A stretch of 64,000 bases of DNA from Pricia mediterranea. GTDB lineage: Bacteria > Bacteroidota > Bacteroidia > Flavobacteriales > Flavobacteriaceae. Shown piece after piece: positions 1 to 6,638 of the stretch. The stretch spans positions 3,160,501 to 3,224,500 of the forward strand of contig NZ_JAVTTP010000001.1 in NCBI RefSeq assembly GCF_032248455.1, in the 5' to 3' direction. The translations under genes and the position numbers were made by a program. Every line of letters starts with the position of its first letter. The first letter of the stretch is position 1. Under the pieces are notes generated by a model that did no database searches, was not told where the DNA came from, and saw nothing but the letters and a program-made list of their open reading frames with translations.

Positions 1-167
1 CCCTGCAAAAGGATATATTCAGATTGTTCGGGTTGATTTGGTTTAAAAAGAAGTGTTCCGCTTTTAAAGTTTTGCTCTTCGCAAATGGATGCTAATTCTT
101 TACGGGATTTTAAAGATAGGTGTGGTGTATAGATATCAATGGCCCTATGCAGTATTGAGGCTTTCAT
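1..167 (-). CDS. Crp/Fnr-like cyclic-nucleotide-binding regulator, N-terminal part (cut by window edge)
   Basis: The minus strand opens with an ATG at 167 and stays open to the window edge, giving 55 residues. The visible part has a short helical start followed by an ELASICEEQNFKSGTLLF stretch and a glycine at the edge, which matches the first beta strands of a cyclic-nucleotide-binding fold as in Bacteroidota Crp/Fnr regulators. The C-terminal DNA-binding domain, if present, lies outside the window, so DNA binding is inferred only. It is separated from the next minus-strand gene by about 70 bp, so it may belong to the same transcript or have its own promoter. Confidence 0.55.
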   Translation of the reverse strand, partial: MKASILHRAIDIYTPHLSLKSRKELASICEEQNFKSGTLLFKPNQPEQSEYILLQ

Positions 168-238
168 ATCTTAGATATTAGCATAATGGAAATGGTTCGA
201 AATACGTATTGCATTCAGCAATTTTTAAGCTCCGTAGT

Positions 239-699
239 TTAATTGCCCAATTCTGTTACTCCTTTTGACAATCTAGGCGATTTAAAACAACTGGGCACCT
301 CTAACGAGTCGATAAGTCCAGAATATTCCAAGGCACCCCGTATATAGGAGTTGGAATTATACCCTTTTTTAGGAGTCTCGGGAATTAGGGCATATCTAAG
401 CGAGTTATGACAGTTCCGTTCATATTCTAAAATGCGCTTAACCACATCTATGTCATTTACCGCTATTTTTTTACAAAGACCCTTTTGCCGGATTTATGAT
501 TATCGATTCGGTCAAAGTTTAAAACCTTGATGAGATTCCCCATTTTGGAAGCCGTAGTATCGTATGTACATTCTGAACTTGCACTTATTGTTGTTTCCCA
601 TAAAGTTTCTTGTTTAGTTTTCAAACCATTGAAACAGGATGCCTCGTCTTCAGGAAAATCCCTTGTTTTGAAATCATAAAAAGGTGTGGTTCTTTCCAT
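239..699 (-). pseudogene. Unrecognised protein split in two by a -1 frame change at an A7 run
   Basis: Two minus-strand reading frames abut here. The first (699 to 463, 78 codons) begins MERTTPFYDF and ends at a TAG directly after GTA AAA AAA. The second (to 239) stays open from ATA GCG GTA onward for about 80 codons and contains ERNCHNSLRYALIPETPKKG and GYNSNSYIRGALEYSG, which look like real protein. Adding one A to the seven-A run (466-472 on the plus strand), or a -1 slip on it, joins the two into one protein of about 155 residues. The GYNSNS motif recalls papain-like or NlpC-type folds, but I cannot name a family. It is the last gene of the sigma-factor cluster, 20 bp after the preceding gene. 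Options are a recent pseudogene, a homopolymer sequencing error, or programmed frameshifting. Confidence 0.5.
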
Positions 700-719
700 A
701 AAATCGGGTTCTAAATCAG

Positions 720-1157
720 TTAAAAATAGTTAAAGTAAAACTCGATCGCATTCCCAAGAATAAAACTTGTTATTGCCCATGCAAGGGTTATTCTTCCCAA
801 ATTAAATACATTTGAAAAGGCTATCCATAAGGACACCATTGCACAAACAAAGAACAGCACCATGGCATAATTGGGGACTCCGCTTATAAAGATGCCCGTT
901 AGATTGAACAATATATCCGACAAAGCTGTAAATGCAAACAACGCCAAGGCAAAATTGCATTTTTCATGTCCCATAAAAAGATAAATAGCGGCAACTAACA
1001 ACTCCACACAAATCGCCAAAGGTCCGAATTGGCCGTAATATGATTTCTTGAAATATCCTACAAAGTTTTCGGGGTAATCGATTTTCAAATAGAAGACAAC
1101 GCCAAGTATCACTGATAAAACAATAAAGGCAACGGCAATAGTCTTTCTGGTTTTCAT
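720..1157 (-). CDS. Small integral membrane protein, unknown function
   Basis: A 145-residue protein starting MKTRKTIAVAFIVLSVILG. Four hydrophobic stretches are visible (about residues 7-24, 45-65, 70-95 and 97-140), with a short polar loop after the first. No catalytic motif is apparent. It sits 24 bp after the upstream membrane gene and 20 bp before the frame-broken gene, in the same direction as the ECF sigma gene, so co-transcription is likely. I do not recognise the family; a role linked to the sigma factor's regulon is only inference from position. Confidence 0.6.
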   Translation of the reverse strand: MKTRKTIAVAFIVLSVILGVVFYLKIDYPENFVGYFKKSYYGQFGPLAICVELLVAAIYLFMGHEKCNFALALFAFTALSDILFNLTGIFISGVPNYAMVLFFVCAMVSLWIAFSNVFNLGRITLAWAITSFILGNAIEFYFNYF

Positions 1158-1181
1158 TTATTCGGATTTAGCAAAGTGGAA

Positions 1182-1841
1182 TTATTTTTCAAACTCCTCT
1201 ATCTCATTTAAAAACTCCAAGGACTTCTTTGTTTTTGTCCCGGTAAAAAAGCCGATGGTCTTTCGCACCCATTTGATATGTAGGTTTTTATAGGTCAATT
1301 TACTTAAAAACCAAAGAAGAGGGAAAACCAATAAAGCATTGACCGCGACATATTTTACCACAAAATCGGGATCTATATGGGGATAGATATCGATATTGAA
1401 AAAATAGTTCAGCGCTACTACGGGATAGGCCCACCATATCGGCGCCGAGAGAAATACCAGTTTTAAAAACAGCAAGGCATGTGAATTGACCAGTTCTATT
1501 TTTTTTCTGATTTCCACGATCGGCTTTGCGTAATCGATTTGTTGCAACAAAACCAATTGACCTATACTTCCCGCAAGGGCGATCAACGTAAAAACATGAA
1601 GAATGACCCCGCTAACGGCCAAATGCGCTACGGCCCAGTTGTCGGCTATAAAGCTACCGAGAATAACAGCCAATATCGAGAACGAGACCACCTCGATACT
1701 TCTAAGTACAGATATCCAGCGGGTCTGTTTGTGGATTCTGTCCAACTTTATCTTTTTCAGCGAGCTTTCGTTCAATTGTAATGCTCGGTCTAGTTTGGCA
1801 TCGTATGCCGCAAAAAGTTCTTTTAGTTCGTTTGTTTCCAT
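1182..1841 (-). CDS. Membrane protein encoded directly after the ECF sigma factor, possible sigma partner
   Basis: A 219-residue protein with a soluble, charged N-terminus (about residues 1-40, KELFAAYDAKLDRAL), two membrane segments at about 48-65 and 74-97, a charged middle, two more membrane segments at about 122-145 and 163-180, and a charged tail ending EFLNEIEEFEK. It starts only 6 bp after the sigma-factor stop codon. A cytoplasmic N-terminal helix region followed by membrane segments is the usual plan of a membrane anti-sigma factor, and position fits, but I see no conserved anti-sigma domain signature. Call it a candidate regulator of the sigma factor; function unproven. Confidence 0.6.
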   Translation of the reverse strand: METNELKELFAAYDAKLDRALQLNESSLKKIKLDRIHKQTRWISVLRSIEVVSFSILAVILGSFIADNWAVAHLAVSGVILHVFTLIALAGSIGQLVLLQQIDYAKPIVEIRKKIELVNSHALLFLKLVFLSAPIWWAYPVVALNYFFNIDIYPHIDPDFVVKYVAVNALLVFPLLWFLSKLTYKNLHIKWVRKTIGFFTGTKTKKSLEFLNEIEEFEK

Positions 1842-1847
1842 GATGCT

Positions 1848-2354
1848 CTATTTTTTAAATTCCTTTTTCAGTTTTAATTTGATTCGGCCGATTTTGGTGC
1901 CCACATTCGTTTTTGTGATTCCCAGGATCTCGCCGATTTCCTCATAGTTTTTCTCCTCTAGATATAATAACATCAAGGCTTTATCCAGTTCCTTCAAATT
2001 ATGGATGAAATCCTGTAATAGTTTGATATTCTGATTCAATTCTACTCCATCTTCATGGTCTTCATCCGCCAGGCCAAAAATGGAATCATCGCTTAAAAAG
2101 TCGGTTTTGGCATACCATTTTTTCTCTTTTCTGTAAAAGGAGATAGCCGTATTCAAAGCGATTAGATACATCCAAGTGGAATATTTATAATCTGGATCGT
2201 ACTTATCGAATGCCCTCCATAATTGAATAATGATTTCTTGCTCCAGGTCTTTCCGATCCGCTCTGTTCGGGCAATACGAATTCACAATTTTATAGATGAT
2301 CTTCTTATGTTCATCTATCAGGGTTATGAATCTGTCTTTTTTGTTTGCCTTCAT
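1848..2354 (-). CDS. RNA polymerase sigma factor, sigma-70 family, ECF type
   Basis: A 168-residue protein of normal ECF length. Region 2 is visible at about residues 10-75 (RKDLEQEIIIQLWRAFDKYD, then STWMYLIALNTAISFYRKEKK), and region 4 at about 115-165 with the helix-turn-helix YEEIGEILGITKTNVGTKIG. It should direct RNA polymerase to a small regulon. The start ATG at 2354 is preceded by an AAAGG ribosome site. It heads a minus-strand cluster with two membrane proteins and a frame-broken gene. About 35 bp upstream of the start lies an inverted repeat (2387-2407) that may be an operator or a hairpin. The regulon cannot be told from the sequence. Confidence 0.9.
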   Translation of the reverse strand: MKANKKDRFITLIDEHKKIIYKIVNSYCPNRADRKDLEQEIIIQLWRAFDKYDPDYKYSTWMYLIALNTAISFYRKEKKWYAKTDFLSDDSIFGLADEDHEDGVELNQNIKLLQDFIHNLKELDKALMLLYLEEKNYEEIGEILGITKTNVGTKIGRIKLKLKKEFKK

Positions 2355-2386
2355 CCTTTACTCTATTATTCGCAACACTTTAAAAA

Positions 2387-2407
2387 AAATCACACTTTTT
2401 GTGATAT
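2387..2407. promoter_or_regulatory. Inverted repeat upstream of the sigma-factor gene
   Basis: ATCACA (2389-2394), five bases, then TGTGAT (2400-2405) form a perfect 6-bp inverted repeat, with A/T runs on both sides that extend the pairing loosely. It is 35 bp upstream of the sigma-factor ATG. It could be an operator or a weak terminator hairpin for the other strand. The half-site order is opposite to the classical Crp box, so I do not call it a Crp site. Confidence 0.3.
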
Positions 2408-2593
2408 TTTCTTTGGATAATCTTTTCAAGCATTTGTAGGTTGGGGAGTTGAGCCCCATCGAAAGTTCCGATTATTATACAGAAGCCGCAAATTCTTGCC
2501 AGAAAGCAAAAGTGCAGAGGAATCGGTAATTTGAAGTACACAGGAATCGGTAACTAAAAGTACACGATCCCGAATCAAGGATACCGATATTTT

Positions 2594-3232
2594 TCAGTTT
2601 TTAAAGATCGTTTTCCTGTTTTGCATCCTATAGCTTTTTCCGGAGAGCTTTACGATCTCGCACCGGTAGAGGATCCTGTCCAGGATCGCCATTGTCAGTA
2701 CGGAATCGTTGAGTACCTCTGCCCATTGTTTCGGGGACTTGTTCGTGGTAATGATAAGTGAGGCGCTGTCGTGCAAATGGTTTATCGGGTTGAAGAAGGC
2801 CACGGCCTGTTCCTTGGTCACCGGGAACATCATAATGTCGTCTATGACGAGCAGGTGCGCCTTGCGGATACGTTTGTACAGAACCGCCTCCTTTCGCGTG
2901 ATGTCCTTCATCTTCAGTACCCTTACCAGGGATTCCATGGTCTGGAAGTAGGCCCTGTAGCCCTGATACACGGCATCGGAGCACAGTCCCACCCCGAGGT
3001 ACGCTTTTCCGGTTCCCGAGTGGCCCATCGGGATAGGGTTGTAGTTGCGTTCCATCCATTTGAGTTCGCACAGCTGTGCGAGCTGTTGTTTGCCGATGGA
3101 ATTCTCACCGGTGAGGTCATATCCGTCCAGATCATGCCCCAAGGGCAGTGCCGCATATCTTTTCCGGCGTTCCCTCTCTTTTTGTGCCCTGTGGTCGATC
3201 TCGTTCTTAAAGAGTTGGTTCAGGAGTTCCAC
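2594..3232 (-). CDS. istB: IS21-family helper ATPase IstB
   Basis: A 212-residue AAA+-type protein. IstB normally assists the IstA transposase in target choice through ATP use. Visible here are the N-terminal helical region, a P-loop GHSGTGKA, the Walker B region LLVIDDIMMFP, sensor-like LIITTNKSPKQWAEVL and a typical end SYRMQNRKTIFKN. The P-loop ends in GKA where the family has GKT, so magnesium and ATP handling may be damaged. Length is slightly short but the frame is intact. The start ATG overlaps the tail of the istA remnant, the usual istA-istB arrangement. With istA broken it probably has no partner at this locus. Confidence 0.85.
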   Translation of the reverse strand: MELLNQLFKNEIDHRAQKERERRKRYAALPLGHDLDGYDLTGENSIGKQQLAQLCELKWMERNYNPIPMGHSGTGKAYLGVGLCSDAVYQGYRAYFQTMESLVRVLKMKDITRKEAVLYKRIRKAHLLVIDDIMMFPVTKEQAVAFFNPINHLHDSASLIITTNKSPKQWAEVLNDSVLTMAILDRILYRCEIVKLSGKSYRMQNRKTIFKN

Positions 3233-3661
3233 TCGTCCCGTGGGTTTCGGCCTTCGTTACGGCATCTTCCATACTGTCCGCAACTGCCTTCAGTCGCACT
3301 TGCCTGCACTGTTCTTTGACAGTTTCCGACGGCCATGACAAAATTATAGGCGGTCTTTTTGCATACCCCCGGCAGATCGTGATGTGCCTCTTTGAGCCAG
3401 TCGAACATCTGCGCGGCAGGAGCCTCCGGGAACCCCTCCAGGCGGGAGCATACAAAATCCCCGTAAGGGTACTGTATTTTTGCCCTTTTACCCTTTTCCA
3501 GGAGGTTCGAACCCCGCCTCGTCCACCTTGGCGTAATATTTCTTGACGGTACGCCAGTTGATGCCAAGGTGCTTGGCTATCTTGTTCTTGCTGAACCCCG
3601 GGCGGTCCAGCCGTTGAATCTCACAATACATAATCCAGGTGTTTGCGGTCCTTGTATCCAT
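3207..3661 (-). pseudogene. istA: IS21 transposase IstA, frameshifted and missing its catalytic core
   Basis: The normal start is readable at 3661 (MDTRTANTWIMYCEIQRL) with the helix-turn-helix FSKNKIAKHLGINWRTVKKY at residues 23-42. The frame stops at a TAA at 3490-3488 after 57 codons. A second frame continues the family sequence (YPYGDFVCSRLEGFPEAPAAQ, then MFDWLKEAHHDLPGV and KTAYNFVM) and then loses similarity. The DDE catalytic domain, about 300 residues in intact IstA, is absent: the sequence jumps straight to the istB start. So there is at least one frameshift plus a large internal deletion. Confidence 0.75.
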
Positions 3662-3708
3662 ACTTTAGCGGTGTGTGTTTGAACCGCCCAAATAAAGGGA
3701 TCGAAACT

Positions 3709-3752
3709 CAAGGGAGTGGTTTTGCCCCCCGGGGGGCAAAACCACTCCCTTG
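3709..3752. repeat. Perfect 44-bp palindrome in the istA leader
   Basis: Bases 3709-3730 are the exact reverse complement of 3731-3752, with no spacer; the centre is C6G6 and the arms begin CAAGGGAGTGG. It lies between the right IS21 end and the istA start, about 50 bp upstream of istA. As RNA it would form a very stable 22-bp hairpin in the istA leader, which could limit read-in transcription or translation of the transposase. Confidence 0.9.
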
Positions 3753-3897
3753 GCAATTATGTATTTCTAGTTGCCGAAAGTTGTGTATTCCTGTTTACCG
3801 ATTTCTCTGTAGTTTTATTTACTGATAACACCAAATAGTATATCGCAAAAAAATCTCCGCGGATTAGGGAAAAGTGCATCTTTCTACGCAAAGAAAA

Positions 3898-3925
3898 GGG
3901 ATAGGCCTTGTTAAAGGCCTATCCC
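3898..3925 (-). terminator. Rho-independent terminator downstream of the short-ORF cluster
   Basis: A perfect 12-bp stem (GGGATAGGCCTT, 3898-3909, paired with 3914-3925) with a GTTA loop. On the minus strand it is followed by TTTTC and on the plus strand by GTCTTTTT, so it can work both ways. It lies 32 bp after the stop of the last short ORF (3957), which supports that cluster being a transcribed unit. Confidence 0.8.
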
Positions 3926-3956
3926 GTCTTTTTATCCTTAGTAAGGTGAATTGTTG

Positions 3957-4094
3957 CTAAAAGCACTGATAATGTCTAGTTGCGGTCCAAGGGATTCGCT
4001 TACTATGGATATTATTTTGGTATAATGCGGACTTTTTAGATTCCGTCGGAGAAAAGATCCGCCCCCCAGTAGATATATTGATGTTTGTTTTCAT
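3957..4094 (-). CDS. Short ORF C (45 aa), third member of a tandem small-protein family
   Basis: Reads from ATG at 4094 to TAG at 3957, 45 codons, starting MKTNINISTGG. It shares with the two ORFs upstream the motif TESK, ten residues, SKR, two residues, W, three residues, R (residues 17-40), at identical spacing, although the DNA is no longer alike. The product is small, basic and has no signal peptide or membrane segment. No family is recognised. The terminator at 3898-3925 follows. The shared motif despite diverged DNA is the main reason to believe it is coding. Confidence 0.5.
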   Translation of the reverse strand: MKTNINISTGGRIFSPTESKKSALYQNNIHSKRIPWTATRHYQCF

Positions 4095-4132
4095 GACTGT
4101 TTTTTTTGATTGTCGAACTGGCCAAATCGTGA

Positions 4133-4246
4133 TTAGCGATTAAAGTTTCTGTACTGCGCCCATCGCGCTCTTTTGCTGCTGCTGAAAGATGAAAAGTACT
4201 GGCCTGTTTTTGATTCTGTTGCTGTTTTTGTGATTGATGCTTTCAT
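4133..4246 (-). CDS. Short ORF A (37 aa), tandem small-protein family
   Basis: Reads from ATG at 4246 to TAA at 4133, 37 codons, preceded by an AAGGA ribosome site 4 bases before the ATG. The first 22 residues (starting MKASITKTATESKTG) are identical to ORF B; the C-terminal part varies (SKRARWAQYRNFNR). The motif TESK-x10-SKR-x2-W-x3-R is at residues 10-33. The product is serine- and arginine-rich, basic and soluble. Function unknown: candidate roles for such peptides include a DNA-binding accessory to the neighbouring recombinase, a toxin or a peptide precursor, all speculative. Confidence 0.55.
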   Translation of the reverse strand: MKASITKTATESKTGQYFSSFSSSKRARWAQYRNFNR

Positions 4247-4293
4247 GATTTCCTTGTTTTTATAGATTGATGATTACTGTTTTTAGTTACTGA

Positions 4294-4407
4294 TTATCTG
4301 ATGAAGTGTCTATAGCGTGCCCATTGCGTTCTTTTGCTATTGCTGAAAGATGAAAAGTACTGGCCTGTTTTTGATTCTGTTGCTGTTTTTGTGATTGATG
4401 CTTTCAT
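4294..4407 (-). CDS. Short ORF B (37 aa), tandem small-protein family
   Basis: A near-duplicate of ORF A, 161 bp upstream of it. The DNA of 4319-4412 matches 4158-4251 closely, and the two then diverge. Differences include silent changes (GCG/GCA, TAC/TAT, TTT/TTC) and replacements that keep the motif (SKRTQWARYRHFIR against SKRARWAQYRNFNR). Both ORFs keep the same length and frame to the stop. That pattern suggests selection on the peptide after duplication. No promoter of the TAnnTTTG type is clear in the 160 bp upstream. Confidence 0.55.
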   Translation of the reverse strand: MKASITKTATESKTGQYFSSFSNSKRTQWARYRHFIR

Positions 4408-4574
4408 GATTTCTGGTTTTTATTGTTGTTTTCAAATCGTTCTACATTTATCAGACGAGGCAGTTTCTATTTTGTGACAGTACTATGTATAAAAAGGTAC
4501 TATATTATGCAATTTTTAACATTTCATTCAATTGATTGAGATTTAAATGTATGGTTTAGAGCAGTGTATGATTT

Positions 4575-4830
4575 TCAAGTTATCGCTATAAAATTTCCTT
4601 TTTTGTGGATGGTATCTATATATCGATGCGCCTCGGCCACTTCTTCCAATGAATAGCACCTGTCAGGGATCGATTTCAGTTGTCCGGATTCTAAAAGTTT
4701 TTTGAGTTCATTCAGGAGCGATTTGAGCTCTGAAACCGCTTTCAAGCCTGTGGCGGAGAATTGAGCTTTTTTGTCGTCGAACATTGAAGTCCACAGCATT
4801 TGTAGTAACAACGGCAGGCTAAGAACAGGG
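4575..4830 (-). pseudogene. C-terminal fragment of a zinc-type alcohol dehydrogenase/quinone oxidoreductase
   Basis: The minus frame ending at 4575 reads LLLQMLWTSMFDDKKAQFSA and then LKSLLNELKKLLESGQLKSI, DRCYSLEEVAEAHRYIDT and HKKGNFIAIT, the typical C-terminus of NADPH-dependent medium-chain reductases (substrate-binding lobe). The nucleotide-binding and N-terminal parts, about 240 residues, are missing. The similarity stops near 4830, where an IS3-family transposase fragment begins on the other strand. The gene was evidently cut by insertion or recombination. Confidence 0.7.
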
Positions 4831-4839
4831 GACAGGTAA

Positions 4840-5526
4840 AACCACAAGCGGGTCCACCGCATCTATAAGGCCATCGGGCCGCCCTTACGGAGAAAGGCGA
4901 AGAAGCGCCTTCCGGCAAGGGTCAAGGAGCCGTTGGAGGTGCCCGGGGAGGCCAACCGGGTCTGGAGCATCGACTTTATGACCGATGTGCTGGAGAACCA
5001 AAGGCGTTTCAGGTCGTTCAACGTCATCGACGATTTCAACCGGGAGATACTTCATATAGAGGTCGATTTCTCTTTGCCGAGCAATCGAGTGGTCTGGGTG
5101 CTGAACCATCTTATCAACAAAAAGGGGAAGCCGGGGAAGATAAGGATGGACAACGGCCCGGAGCTGATCGCGAACCTTACGAGGGATTGGAGCGAAATGC
5201 ACGGAATAGAGTTCAAATATATACAGCCTGGAAAACCGACCCAGAACGCATTCGTGGAAAGGTTCAACGGAAGCTATCGAAGGGGCCTACTCGACAAATA
5301 CATATTCGAGGACCTGGAACAGGTAAGGGAACGGACACAGATCTGGGCGGACGATTACAACCATCACAGACCGCACGACGGACTGGGCGGGATACCGCCG
5401 GTGGAATACGCTCTAAAGAAGCGTGTCGCTGCCGCTGGGCCCTTGGCTAAAACAAAAACGCGACCAAAAAATTTAATAAATACCTTTCAAGGGTTGCGGA
5501 TAAAGCGAAAATTAATAAAAAACTGA
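4840..5526 (+). pseudogene. IS3-family transposase OrfB, 5'-truncated
   Basis: An open frame from 4840 encodes the middle and end of an IS3 OrfB integrase-type transposase: [27 protein letters not shown], then the rve core with the three acidic residues in [16 protein letters not shown] and [10 protein letters not shown], and the family end [18 protein letters not shown]. The first 80-100 residues are missing, a TAA lies just upstream at 4837, and no OrfA is present. From about 5450 the frame runs into unrelated sequence (the recombinase remnant read out of frame). It is a dead fragment inserted between the dehydrogenase and recombinase pieces. Confidence 0.8.
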
Positions 5527-5696
5527 CCATGCATATTGCCCGTCATAGTTTTGGTAATATTGCTGGGGATGCCATTCCTCTTCAGATGTTGCAAAAGCTT
5601 TATCGCCATACCTCAATTACCACTACAATAAACTATCAAGCGAACTTCATGCACCAGGATACCGATGATGCCCTTGATAAGGTGATTAATTTCTAA
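5466..5696 (+). pseudogene. C-terminal end of a tyrosine recombinase (integrase)
   Basis: Read in the frame of TTT at 5472, the sequence gives [54 protein letters not shown] and QANFMHQDTDDALDKVINF with TAA at 5694. This contains the HxxRH box, the second H (RHTS) and the nucleophile Tyr of the family. The N-terminal SAM-like domain and the first catalytic Arg are missing upstream, replaced by the IS3 fragment. Its presence about 1.7 kb from tRNA-Leu suggests the region was once an integrated element. Confidence 0.75.
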
Positions 5697-5738
5697 CTTA
5701 TGTTAAGATATTTCTCTAGAATCTTACTTTAACTCATT

Positions 5739-6572
5739 TTAAAATAAGAAGGATAGTCCTCGTCCTTTGGATTTGTCCTGTTTCTGCCCCTCGGTCAGGT
5801 TCAATATCTCTTTCTGGAAATATTTATAGGATTGGTTGAACATGAAGTTGCGGAACACATCGATATCCTCGTTTTTCCTGGTCTCTTCAAGGGCATCGAA
5901 ATATTCCTGTCTGTCGGTATTGGAAACGATTGTCATGGGCTCGCCATGGTAGTGTTGGACATAGTTCATAAGAAGTCTGGACAACCGGCCGTTACCATCG
6001 GCGAAAGGGTGTATCGAAACCATCTGGAAATGGGAGTCGAAGGCCAAGATACTATTTTCCACGAAATCTTTACTTTGATTTATATTCTTGTTGATATGGT
6101 CGAGAAGTTCTCCGACCTTTTCCGGAACCTTTCGGTAGTCCATAAACGACCTGTTCCCGGCGCGAACCGTCGTCTTTCTGAATTCTCCTTTTGAGGAGTC
6201 GAAATCACCGGCCATCGTAGAAATTGTGGAACCGGTACTTTTTAATATCAAGGATGAAATTTTCCGTATCTCCCCAACGTCCAGTTTTTTCTTGGATTTG
6301 GCCAGTTCCACTACATATTTAAGTGCATTGTAATGGTCAACGGTCATCAAGGTATGGAGTAACGGTTTGTTCTTTGGGGTAAGGTTTTCGTCCAACAGCA
6401 GAAATGTTTCTTCTTCGGTAAGTGTCGAGCCCTCGATCGAAGTACCATGGTGGACAATCGAATAATAGTTGAATTTGTCATAATCGATGACCCCTCTTGT
6501 AAGCTCAAGGTATTTATCCCTTATCTGTATCAGCTTTTGTATTCCATTACTGGGAGTTTCCATTACAGACAA
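5739..6572 (-). CDS. Fic-domain protein (putative AMP transferase)
   Basis: A 277-residue protein with the Fic core motif HPFADGNGRLSR at residues 188-199; Fic enzymes usually move AMP from ATP onto hydroxyl side chains of target proteins. An N-terminal helix with TSIEGSTLTEEE (residues 44-55) is close to, but not an exact match of, the inhibitory (S/T)xxxE(G/N) motif that restrains many Fic proteins. A basic C-terminus GQKQDKSKGRG follows. No separate antitoxin gene is adjacent. A -7-like TAATTTTG lies on the minus strand at 6608-6601, without a good -33 partner. It sits in the accessory region beside the recombinase remnant and may be cargo of a former element. The target is unknown. Confidence 0.85.
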   Translation of the reverse strand: MSVMETPSNGIQKLIQIRDKYLELTRGVIDYDKFNYYSIVHHGTSIEGSTLTEEETFLLLDENLTPKNKPLLHTLMTVDHYNALKYVVELAKSKKKLDVGEIRKISSLILKSTGSTISTMAGDFDSSKGEFRKTTVRAGNRSFMDYRKVPEKVGELLDHINKNINQSKDFVENSILAFDSHFQMVSIHPFADGNGRLSRLLMNYVQHYHGEPMTIVSNTDRQEYFDALEETRKNEDIDVFRNFMFNQSYKYFQKEILNLTEGQKQDKSKGRGLSFLF

Positions 6573-6638
6573 GGATTTATGGTTGATTTATAGACTTTTA
6601 CAAAATTATTACAAACCATGCTTAATTTCTAATAATAG

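Larger units (their letters stand above)
2513..3811 (-). mobile_element. IS21-family insertion sequence, internally deleted remnant
   Basis: The two ends are imperfect inverted repeats: TGCAGAGGAATCGGTAA at 2513-2529 and, on the other strand, TACAGAGAAATCGGTAA at 3811-3795 (15 of 17 identical). Each end has further copies of the AATCGGTAA-like unit and of AAGTACAC/AATACAC, the multiple transposase-binding-site plan known for IS21. Inside are istB and a broken istA. The total of about 1.3 kb is half the usual 2-2.5 kb, so most of istA is lost. No clear target duplication is seen in the flanks. The element is almost certainly unable to move by itself. Confidence 0.8.

Noticed and set aside
2389-2405. 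Crp-type operator upstream of the sigma factor
   Set aside because: The half-sites are in the order ATCACA...TGTGAT, opposite to the TGTGA-N6-TCACA consensus.
4158-4412. Two 94-bp near-identical copies, looking like a CRISPR or direct-repeat pair
   Set aside because: Only two copies, no regular spacers, and they coincide with the start and body of two short ORFs; read as gene duplication.
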